A stretch of 61,888 nucleotides of DNA, from assembly GCF_001463765.1 (NCBI RefSeq), contig NZ_BBWK01000019.1, positions 1 through 61,888 on the forward strand, in the 5' to 3' direction. Under the pieces are notes generated by a model. It saw only the letters and a program-made list of their open reading frames with translations, was not told where the DNA came from and ran no database searches. A program made the translations under genes and the position numbers. Position 1 is the first letter of the stretch. Each line of letters opens with the position of its first letter. Below are positions 8,763 through 15,650 of this stretch, one piece after another. This stretch comes from Aureimonas sp. AU4. Its GTDB lineage: Bacteria > Pseudomonadota > Alphaproteobacteria > Rhizobiales > Rhizobiaceae.

Positions 8763-10667
8763 TTGGCAGTTACCAAAGCAGACACGTTCGGTCAGACGGA
8801 CCATGCCATGCCTTCAGGCGCGATCGTCCTGACGCCGAATTCCGACGTCCAGTCCATCGTCTCGGGATCGCCCAACGGCTCGACCTTCTGGTTCGAGGCG
8901 GGCACCTACCACCTCGGCAGCCCGATCGTCCCCAAGGACGGCCAGACCTTCATCGGCGCCAAGGGCGCCGTCCTGGACGGCGGCACGGTCCTGAAGGACT
9001 TCACGCAGGAGGGGTCGCATTTCGTGGCCTCGAACCAGACGCAGGAAGGGGAACGTTACGCGACCGACCAGGGCGCTCCCGGCGCCGAGCGCGCCGGATA
9101 CCCCGAGACGGTCTTCGTCGACGGCAAGCCGCTGACCCCGGTCGACAACATGGCGGATCTCAAGTCCGGCCATTTCTTCTTCGACTACGGGGCGGACAAG
9201 ATCTACCTCGCCGACGACCCGAACGGCCACGTCGTCGAGGCCGGCCGCAGCCCGGCCGCGTTCCAGTCCAACGCCAGCAACGTGACGGTCTCGAACTTCG
9301 TCGTCGAGCACTTCAACTCGCCCACGCAGTACGGCGCGATCCGGGGCGACGGGCCGGGCTGGACGGTCGAGAACAACGAGGTGCGCTTCAACTACGGCGT
9401 CGGCATCACGGTGCGCAACGACGGCGTGATCTCGGGCAACAACTCGCACGACAACGGCCAGATGGGCGTCGGCGCGACCGGCACGCACATCACCGTCGAG
9501 CATAACGAGCTCGGCCACAACGGCTACTGGTCCGGCATCAACCCGAACTGGGAAGGCGGCGGCTCGAAGTTCGGGGCGGCGACCGACCTCGTGGTGCGCG
9601 ACAACTACTCCCACGACAACCACGGCTACGGCCTGTGGACCGACGAGAGCAGCAAGAACGTCGACTACGAGGGCAACCTCGTGGTGAACAACGACGGCGG
9701 CGGCATCAGCCACGAAATCTCCTACGACGCCACGATCCGCGACAACACGCTGGTCGGCAACGGGAGCGCGCATGTCGGCGACTGGCTCTGGGGCGCCCAG
9801 ATCCAGGTCCAGAACTCGCAGAACGTCGAGGTCTCGGGGAACCGCGTCGACATGTCGGGCGGCGTGAACGGCATCGCCCTGATCCAGCAGGATCGCGGCG
9901 ACGGCCCGCTCGGGAACCACCTGACGACCGGCAACAACGTCCACGACAACCTCGTCGTCTCGCAGTCGGGCGAGGGCCTGAACGGGGGCGTGGCGGACTA
10001 CCAGGAGAGCACCCTTCTGAACAACAACAGCTTCGCGAACAACACCTACGAGATGTCCGACGGCAGCCACTGGCGCTGGGGCAGCAACATCAACGATTCC
10101 AACTGGGATTCCTTCGTCGCCGCGTCCGGCCAGGAGCACGGCTCGACGCTCGCCGCGCCGACGACCGACACCTCCGCCTGGCTGGGCGCGGCGCCGGCCG
10201 CTTCCGCGCCCGAGGCCACCCCTCCCGTGACCGGCGGCGAGACCCCGCCGCCCGCCGACACCCCGCCGGCCGATCCGGCGCATCCCGTCACCCCGGCGGA
10301 CCCGGCCGCCCCGGTCACCCCGGCGGACCCGAGCGCGCCGGCGACCCCGACGACGCCCGCAACGCCGGCGCCGACCACGCCGGACGCCCCGGCCACCCCG
10401 GCCGACGGCATGGGTGCGGGCCAGCCCGCGACGGGCGGAACCGCCTCCGACACGTTCCACTTCGGAACGCACTGGGGCGCGGACCGGGGAGCGAACCTGT
10501 CGTTCCTGCCCGACCAGCACGACATGTCGTTCCTGTCGCAGGGCCATCTCGCATTCGCCCAGGATGCGTCGGGAGCCGCGTCGGCGGCCACGCCGGCGCC
10601 CCACGAGATGACGATCGAGAACCTGTCCCTGTCGCCGCTGCACTCGGACTTCTTCCTGCTCGGCTGA
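8763..10667 (+). CDS. right-handed beta-helix protein with low-complexity linker and putative type I secretion tail
   Basis: I chose TTG at 8763 because GGAG sits 8 nt upstream; an earlier in-frame TTG at 8712 lacks a good ribosome site. This gives about 634 residues. An N-terminal GAKGAVLDGG-type cap leads into many Asn/Asp/Gly-rich PbH1 turns (VENNEVRFNYGVGI, VISGNNSHDNGQMGV, VRDNYSHDNHGYGLW, VVNNDGGGISH, IRDNTLVGN), the parallel beta-helix seen in polysaccharide lyases, C5-epimerases and hydrolases. About residues 480-560 are a Pro/Ala/Thr/Asp linker. The C-terminal ~75 residues (TFHFGTHWGAD to DFFLLG) are acidic and end in hydrophobic residues; there is no signal peptide. That pattern suggests type I export, as for rhizobial EPS glycanases. 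The exact activity is unknown; action on the EPS is inferred. Confidence 0.75.
   Translation: MAVTKADTFGQTDHAMPSGAIVLTPNSDVQSIVSGSPNGSTFWFEAGTYHLGSPIVPKDGQTFIGAKGAVLDGGTVLKDFTQEGSHFVASNQTQEGERYATDQGAPGAERAGYPETVFVDGKPLTPVDNMADLKSGHFFFDYGADKIYLADDPNGHVVEAGRSPAAFQSNASNVTVSNFVVEHFNSPTQYGAIRGDGPGWTVENNEVRFNYGVGITVRNDGVISGNNSHDNGQMGVGATGTHITVEHNELGHNGYWSGINPNWEGGGSKFGAATDLVVRDNYSHDNHGYGLWTDESSKNVDYEGNLVVNNDGGGISHEISYDATIRDNTLVGNGSAHVGDWLWGAQIQVQNSQNVEVSGNRVDMSGGVNGIALIQQDRGDGPLGNHLTTGNNVHDNLVVSQSGEGLNGGVADYQESTLLNNNSFANNTYEMSDGSHWRWGSNINDSNWDSFVAASGQEHGSTLAAPTTDTSAWLGAAPAASAPEATPPVTGGETPPPADTPPADPAHPVTPADPAAPVTPADPSAPATPTTPATPAPTTPDAPATPADGMGAGQPATGGTASDTFHFGTHWGADRGANLSFLPDQHDMSFLSQGHLAFAQDASGAASAATPAPHEMTIENLSLSPLHSDFFLLG
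10287..10330. repeat. 27-bp tandem repeat in the linker of the beta-helix gene
   Basis: The 17-mer GTCACCCCGGCGGACCC occurs at 10287-10303 and again at 10314-10330, a 27-bp period coding a nine-residue VTPADPAAP-like unit. Degenerate copies extend on both sides within the Pro/Ala linker. The repeat can change length by slippage without a frameshift. Confidence 0.7.
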
Positions 10668-10689
10668 CGTCGGGTCCGTCCCGCTGACG

Positions 10690-10737
10690 GCCCGGTCGGG
10701 GTTCCGCCCTTCTCCAAAGGGCGGGCCTCGACCGGGC
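10690..10737 (+). terminator. terminator-like hairpin after the beta-helix gene
   Basis: This is a long, slightly imperfect hairpin with outer arms GCCCGGTCG / CGACCGGGC and inner arms CCGCCCTT / AAGGGCGG, starting 22 bp after the stop. No T-run follows, so termination is inferred from the structure. Confidence 0.6.
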
Positions 10738-10836
10738 TACCGCCTTGGGGACGTCGCTTGATTGATCCAAGGCAAGGACAAGGGCGGCTCCCGGTCGATC
10801 CTCGGAGCAGGATCCGTGTCCGAGGAGCGACGAGCC

Positions 10837-12096
10837 GTGAACCTTTTCGTACCCTTCGCCCGCCCCTTGCCGCCCCCAGCCCCGCAAGCCGGACGCCCCG
10901 TCGCGCGGGCGGCGCAGGCCCTGGCGCGCTGCCTCTTCGAGGACATCCTGCCGCTCTGGGCGGTGGTCGGCCTCGACCATGCGCAGGGCGGATTCGCCGA
11001 GACCATCGAACCGGACGGCCGGGCCGGGACGGGACCGCGCAGGGTGCGGGTCAGCGCGCGGCAGGTCTATGCCTTCGCGGTCGCCGAGGAACTGGGCTGG
11101 AGCCGCATGGCGGCCCGTGCCTGCGTGCGGCACGGCTACCGGTTCCTGTGCGGCCACACGTCGGCCCACGGCTTCCTGTTCCACTCGCTGGAGAGCAACG
11201 GCTCGCTGCGCGACGGGGGGCACGAGCTCTATGACCAGGCCTTCCTGCTTCTGGCCTATGCCCATGCCCACCGGCTTCTGGGCGGCGGCGAGGCGTGCGC
11301 CCGGGCGCACGAGCTCCTGCGCCAGATCCTGGCCCGTTTCCCGGCCGGCGGCGGGGCGTTCGCGACGCGGCTCGACGCGGGCGGACCGATCCTCGCCAAC
11401 CCGCACATGCACCTTCTCGAGGCGGCCCTCGCCTGGATCGAGATCGACGACGCCCCGCAATGGCACGCCCTGGCGAACCGCATCGTCCACCTCTTCTCGA
11501 CATGCTTCTATGATCGCCGACACGGCGCCGTCCTGGAAGCGTTCGACCTGGCCGGCAAGCCGCTCGCCGAGGGCGGGCGGTACCGCGTCGAGCCGGGCCA
11601 CAACTTCGAGTGGGCCTGGCTCCTGATGCGCTGGGAGCGCCTGGCCGGCGGCGAGGCGGGCGACCTGCCCCATACGCTGATCCGGTTCGCCGAGACGCAC
11701 GGCGTCGACCCCGTCCGGCGCGTCGCCGTGAACGCGGTCTGGCACGACGGCTCGAGCGCCGACGCGCGCGCCCGCCTCTGGCCCCAGACGGAGCGTCTCA
11801 AGGCCTGGCTCGCCCTCGCCGAGGAAAGCCGCGCCGGCGCGGTCGAGGAAGCCGAGCGCAAGGCGGCCGAGGCGGCCGAGACGCTGCTTCTCTATCTCCG
11901 GCCGTCGACGGCGGGCCTTTGGCACGACGTCATGGAGCCCGCCGGCAGCTTCGCAGCCGAGCCCGCGCCCGCGAGTTCCCTCTACCATATCGCCTGCGCG
12001 ATCCGCAAAATCCTCGCCTATGCCGGCAGCGAGGGCGAGGCCGCCCGCCGCCTTCCGGCGCCCCGCCTCGAACGCGAGGCGCAGACGGCGCACTGA
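10837..12096 (+). CDS. AGE-family sugar epimerase/isomerase
   Basis: GTG at 10837 has GAGGAG 9 nt upstream and gives 419 residues, the usual family length; a possible upstream in-frame start at 10762 has no such site. The protein belongs to the N-acylglucosamine 2-epimerase / mannose isomerase (alpha/alpha)6-barrel family. Active-site blocks are visible: GGFAETIEPDG, the RVRVSARQVYAF segment with its RxR, GGHELYDQAFLLLA, NPHMHLLEA and GHNFEWAW (the two catalytic His regions). Members interconvert mannose/fructose, cellobiose/glucosylmannose or GlcNAc/ManNAc. Which sugar is used cannot be told. In this locus it may feed mannose units towards GDP-mannose. A weak TTGAT half-box (10762-10775) lies upstream. 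Confidence 0.85.
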   Translation: MNLFVPFARPLPPPAPQAGRPVARAAQALARCLFEDILPLWAVVGLDHAQGGFAETIEPDGRAGTGPRRVRVSARQVYAFAVAEELGWSRMAARACVRHGYRFLCGHTSAHGFLFHSLESNGSLRDGGHELYDQAFLLLAYAHAHRLLGGGEACARAHELLRQILARFPAGGGAFATRLDAGGPILANPHMHLLEAALAWIEIDDAPQWHALANRIVHLFSTCFYDRRHGAVLEAFDLAGKPLAEGGRYRVEPGHNFEWAWLLMRWERLAGGEAGDLPHTLIRFAETHGVDPVRRVAVNAVWHDGSSADARARLWPQTERLKAWLALAEESRAGAVEEAERKAAEAAETLLLYLRPSTAGLWHDVMEPAGSFAAEPAPASSLYHIACAIRKILAYAGSEGEAARRLPAPRLEREAQTAH

Positions 12097-12119
12097 GCGG
12101 CGCCGCCCGGGCCGTCCCT

Positions 12120-12902
12120 TCAGGCGCTCTCGTGAGGGCCGGCATGCGCGTTGGCCCGCGCCAGGGCGAGAAAGGTTTCCGCGTCGCGCACGACCACCGA
12201 TCCGCGCTGCGTGGCGACGAGACCGAGATCGCGCAGGCCGCGCAGGATGCGGTTCACATGGACATGCGTCAGGCCCGCGGCGTCGGCGAGGTGGCTCTGG
12301 GTCAGCGGCAGCCGGATGGCGCCGCCCGTGCCCTTGTAGGCCACGATGCGCGCCACGAGATCGCCGAGGACCTCGATCACCCGCACCCGGGCGTCGCGCC
12401 GCTCCAGCATGCCCACCCGGTCGCGCAGCCCCGCGCATTCCCGCTCCGCCGCCTCCCACAGGACGACCTGCCCCGCGCCCCCTTGCAGGAACAGGATCTG
12501 CAGGTGGCTGATGAGAATGCGCTCCACCACGACCGGCGTGACCGCCGCCACGACGTGGTCGGCCGGCGCCCTGGGAAACGGGTTGGGATTGCAGATGTCG
12601 CCGGGCAGCAGGAAGCCGAGGATGTGGCGGCTGCCGTCCGAGTTCTCGCGGTGCCGGATCGCCAGCCCGTCGCGGATCGAGATGACGTATTTCGGCTCGG
12701 CGTTCATGGCGATGATCTCGCTGCCCGCCGGAACGTTGGCGACCGTGCCGTGCAGGCTGACCGCCGCCGCCTCGTCCGCGTCGTATCGCTGACGGATCGC
12801 GTCGGCGAGGGTCGGGCGGGCGGGAAGGCGCGGCGCGTGGTTCACCGGTGCCGGCATCAAGGACATCGCCTCCCTGCGCGAAGAGGGACCGAACACGACC
12901 AT
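12120..12902 (-). CDS. Crp/Fnr-family transcriptional regulator (HVNR-type)
   Basis: The longest frame gives 260 residues; ATGs 12 or 15 codons in (near an AGGGAGG) are alternative starts. An N-terminal cyclic-nucleotide-binding-like beta barrel contains [14 protein letters not shown], followed by a dimerisation helix and a winged helix with [30 protein letters not shown]. The recognition helix reads V-H-V-N-R where FNR has V-E-T-I-S-R, so only the Arg of the ESR triad is kept. Only two Cys are present, so it lacks the ligands for an FNR iron-sulfur cluster, and the Crp cAMP-binding cassette is not evident. It is convergent with the AGE gene and close to three TTGAT-type boxes, making it the obvious candidate local regulator. 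The signal it senses is unknown. Confidence 0.88.
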   Translation of the reverse strand: MVVFGPSSRREAMSLMPAPVNHAPRLPARPTLADAIRQRYDADEAAAVSLHGTVANVPAGSEIIAMNAEPKYVISIRDGLAIRHRENSDGSRHILGFLLPGDICNPNPFPRAPADHVVAAVTPVVVERILISHLQILFLQGGAGQVVLWEAAERECAGLRDRVGMLERRDARVRVIEVLGDLVARIVAYKGTGGAIRLPLTQSHLADAAGLTHVHVNRILRGLRDLGLVATQRGSVVVRDAETFLALARANAHAGPHESA

Positions 12903-13219
12903 GTCCCCGCGGGACCCCTTTCACCCCATGGCCGGTCCATGCCCGGCGGCGCCCGGCGGCAGGTTCGCCCGCGACCGGACTCATCCCTTTCTTCATCTAT
13001 CTTCTTTTTGCTCTCGGGCAATTATCCGTGCTGGGTAGTAAAGCGCCGCGCACGTCAACATCCAATCGGAACCGGCCGGTCGGATGCCCTTTCGATCTGA
13101 GAAGGTTACTGCTTCTGCCACCGCGCATACTTGATCGCCGTCAAGGACCGCAGGCCCCGCTTCCTGCGACCAACCTCCTTGTCGCTCGCCACCGGGGCGG
13201 GTCTTCATGGAGATCAGCG
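12903..13219. promoter_or_regulatory. divergent regulatory region between the Crp/Fnr regulator and the UDP-sugar decarboxylase gene
   Basis: About 317 bp without a convincing gene. It includes a relatively AT-rich stretch around 12985-13060 that probably holds the leftward promoter, and a Crp/Fnr-type box at 13131-13144 facing the rightward gene. A frame open across this region gives a short hydrophobic stretch ([12 protein letters not shown]), but it has no start signal of its own. Confidence 0.5.
13131..13144. promoter_or_regulatory. Crp/Fnr-type box upstream of the UDP-xylose synthase-like gene
   Basis: The sequence TTGATCGCCGTCAA matches TTGAT-N4-ATCAA at 9 of 10 specified bases (ATCAA is GTCAA). 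It lies about 76 bp before the GTG at 13220. Confidence 0.55.
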
Positions 13220-14230
13220 GTGAACGAACCCCTTTCCCCCGCGGCGGCGCGCGAGCGCGCTCCCGGCTCCCTTCCCGTTCTCGTCACCGGCGGCGCGGGG
13301 TTCCTGGGCTCGCATCTGTGCGAGGAGCTGCTGCGGCGCGGCCACTTTGTCCTGTGCCTGGACAACCTCCTGACCGGCAGCCTCGGCAATGTCGAGCATC
13401 TCCTTGGAAACGAGCGGTTCCGCTTCCTGCGGCACGACGTGACCGAGCCGCTCTCGCTCCGCGTGTCGGCGATCTACAACCTGGCCTGCGCGGCCTCGCC
13501 GCCGCAGTACCAGCGCGATCCACTCCACACGATCAAGACGAGCGTCCTGGGCGCGCTGAACCTTCTGGCGCTCGCGCAGGAGAACGACGCCCCGATCTTC
13601 CACGCCTCGACGTCCGAGATCTACGGCGACCCGGCCGTCCACCCCCAGACGGAAGCCTATTGGGGCCACGCCAACAGCTGGGGGCCGCGCGCCTGCTACG
13701 ACGAGGGCAAGCGCTGCGCCGAGACCCTGTTCTACGAGCACATCCGCCAGAACGGCGTCGACGCGCGGCTCGCCCGGATCTTCAACACCTACGGGCCGCG
13801 CATGAGCCCCGCCGACGGGCGGGTCGTCTCGAACTTCGTCGTCCAGGCGCTCACCAACGCCGACATCACCCTTTACGGCGACGGCTCGCAGACCCGCTCC
13901 TTCTGCTTCGTCTCCGATCTCGTGGAGGGCTTCCTGCGCCTCATGGCGCTGGACCGGGCGCCGGCCGGTCCGGTCAATCTCGGCAACCCGATGGAGATCA
14001 CGGTCGGAGAGCTCGCCGAGCGCGTCGTCGCCATGACGGGATCGCGCGCGCGCATCGTCTACCGTCCCCTGCCGCAGGACGACCCCCGTCAGCGCTGCCC
14101 CGACATCACGCAGGCCGGCTCGCTTCTGGGCTGGCGGCCGACGGTCACGCTGGATGAGGGCCTTGCCCTGACGATCCGGCATTTCGACGCGCGTCTGTCG
14201 GCGCCGGACCTCCTCATGGCGGCCGAGTAA
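13220..14230 (+). CDS. UDP-glucuronate decarboxylase (UDP-xylose synthase) family protein
   Basis: GTG at 13220 with GGAG 7 nt upstream gives 336 residues. It is an extended SDR with GGAGFLG (24-30), then the UXS hallmarks [41 protein letters not shown] (catalytic Tyr160 and Lys164), [43 protein letters not shown] and [12 protein letters not shown]. The family converts UDP-glucuronate to UDP-xylose with NAD+ recycled internally. The substrate is the product of the ugd gene at 4,390, so both steps are encoded in the same locus. In the TSE/YDEGK region it looks fully active. A related UDP-sugar dehydratase activity is possible but less likely. Confidence 0.88.
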   Translation: MNEPLSPAAARERAPGSLPVLVTGGAGFLGSHLCEELLRRGHFVLCLDNLLTGSLGNVEHLLGNERFRFLRHDVTEPLSLRVSAIYNLACAASPPQYQRDPLHTIKTSVLGALNLLALAQENDAPIFHASTSEIYGDPAVHPQTEAYWGHANSWGPRACYDEGKRCAETLFYEHIRQNGVDARLARIFNTYGPRMSPADGRVVSNFVVQALTNADITLYGDGSQTRSFCFVSDLVEGFLRLMALDRAPAGPVNLGNPMEITVGELAERVVAMTGSRARIVYRPLPQDDPRQRCPDITQAGSLLGWRPTVTLDEGLALTIRHFDARLSAPDLLMAAE

Positions 14231-14240
14231 GGACGGTCCA

Positions 14241-14262
14241 GCCGGAGCGGCCTCGCTCCGGC
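14241..14262. terminator. bidirectional terminator hairpin
   Basis: There is a perfect 9-bp inverted repeat (GCCGGAGCG / CGCTCCGGC) with a GCCT loop, followed by TTCCCC, between the convergent UDP-sugar decarboxylase and FAD oxidoreductase genes. Confidence 0.7.
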
Positions 14263-14270
14263 TTCCCCGG

Positions 14271-15428
14271 TCAGGCGAGGCCGTCCCGCGCCGCCTGGGG
14301 TTCGAGCGCGCGGCGCAGCCAGCCCCGGCCGGCCCGCTTGCCGAAGCGCAGCCAGCGCTGCGCCGCCCAGTCGGCCCGCGTCTGCGTGGCCAAGGCCCGC
14401 ATCCGCAATCCCCGGCGCCAGGCCAGCCGGTCGCAGGCCGCCTTGGCGGGGTCGGCATAGAAGCGGTCGACGCGCGCGGCCGGGATCGCCCCCTCGGCCA
14501 GCCAGCGGGGCGCATGAACCTCGCAGAGCCGCTCGACGTCGGTCATCACCTTCATCGTGCCGAGCCCGGTCGCGGGACAGGCCGGACGGAAGGCGTCGCC
14601 GATCGCGACGACGCCCGGCACGCGCGGGCGGCACTCGTCCTCGAGGTCGGTGGAGCGGACGCGCACCGGCGAAACGATCTCGACGTCGCCCGTGAGGTTG
14701 CGCAGGTGCGGAAACACGCGGGCGAGCGTCTCGGCGGGCTGCGCCCGGAAGGCGGCGATCAGGGGGTCGCGCATGTCGTGGTAGACGAAGAGGTTCGCCC
14801 GCATGACGCTTCCGAGGCGGAACAGCGACAGGTATCCGACCCCCACGGAGTGGCGCTCGGGGTTGTTCTGGAGGGCCGGGAACAGGAAGCCGCCGGGCTC
14901 GCGCGACGCCATGTCGAAGCCGATCGTGATGGAATGCCCCCGGTGGCTCACCCGCCGGCGGGCGCCGAGCGCGGTCCGCAGCGGCTGGCTGAGGCCCGTC
15001 GCGAGCACCGTGAGGCGCGCGTCGAGGCTCGAGCCGTCCGAAAGACGAAGGCTCTGCCCACGATCATCCGCCGCGATGTCGACGACACGCGCCGCCCTGC
15101 GCGCAACCGACGGCGGCAGGGCGGCGCGATAGGCCGTGACGAGCCCCTCGTAGCGGAACGAGCACTGGCGGAAGGGCATGACGTCGAGAAGCCGGCCGAA
15201 CCGCGCGACCCACAGGTGGTCGAGCTGCGTCGCGGTGGCAAGGAGTGGGCCGGCAAGACCCAGGCGGGCGAGCCGGTCGAGATGCCCGGGCTCCATCTTC
15301 TCGCACCGGAAGTCGGCGGGAACGTCGTCGTTCGGGTCGATCAGCACGACCTCGTAGCCGCGCCGCGCCAGGAGCGAGGCCGACAGGCATCCGGCCAGGC
15401 CACCGCCCACGAGCGCCACGTCGAACAT
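14271..15428 (-). CDS. FAD-dependent oxidoreductase (UbiH/halogenase-like group)
   Basis: Start ATG at 15428 (MFDVALVGGG) is preceded by GGGGAA; an in-frame codon 11 residues earlier is a weaker choice. The 385-residue protein has the FAD dinucleotide motif VGGGLAGCLSASLLARRGYEVVLIDP (residues 7-32), a mid-chain TVLATGLS, and the second FAD motif GVVAIGDAFRPACPATGLGTMK (GD..RP.CP..G.G). This places it with p-hydroxybenzoate-hydroxylase-like monooxygenases and reductases, close to tryptophan-halogenase/geranylgeranyl-reductase-like forms. The substrate is not evident. It sits at the end of the EPS locus, convergent to the UDP-xylose synthase gene, but nothing in the sequence ties it to sugar chemistry. 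Confidence 0.75.
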   Translation of the reverse strand: MFDVALVGGGLAGCLSASLLARRGYEVVLIDPNDDVPADFRCEKMEPGHLDRLARLGLAGPLLATATQLDHLWVARFGRLLDVMPFRQCSFRYEGLVTAYRAALPPSVARRAARVVDIAADDRGQSLRLSDGSSLDARLTVLATGLSQPLRTALGARRRVSHRGHSITIGFDMASREPGGFLFPALQNNPERHSVGVGYLSLFRLGSVMRANLFVYHDMRDPLIAAFRAQPAETLARVFPHLRNLTGDVEIVSPVRVRSTDLEDECRPRVPGVVAIGDAFRPACPATGLGTMKVMTDVERLCEVHAPRWLAEGAIPAARVDRFYADPAKAACDRLAWRRGLRMRALATQTRADWAAQRWLRFGKRAGRGWLRRALEPQAARDGLA

Positions 15429-15497
15429 GTTCGTTTCTTCCCCCATCGGACCCCGCGGCATCCTGCGTCAGGGGACGCGCCTTGGCAGCACCGATCG

Positions 15498-15509
15498 GGG
15501 AGTACTCCC
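15498..15509. other. perfect 12-bp palindrome in an intergenic region
   Basis: GGGAGTACTCCC lies between the divergent FAD oxidoreductase and diguanylate cyclase genes, 70 bp from the first start. It may be an operator; only a single copy is seen. Confidence 0.3.
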
Positions 15510-15650
15510 GAGGAGCATGAGCGGCTCGGCCTTGCGCCGGATTGCGATCCCGCCAAGGGAGCTTCCGACTGACCGCATCGAAGCATCGATTCGAACGCTT
15601 TCTTCAGCCGCCTGGCGCATCATCGAAACGGTGCGTTGGAGCCGGGGCCC

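Noticed and set aside
10315-12996. 893-codon minus-strand open frame across the AGE and beta-helix genes
   Set aside because: Composition is low-complexity Arg/Gly/Pro; the opposite strand has recognised families and a real Crp/Fnr gene in another frame.
15498-15509. GGGAGTACTCCC as an operator
   Set aside because: A single copy with no adjacent regulator gene, so function is only a guess; listed as a low-confidence palindrome.
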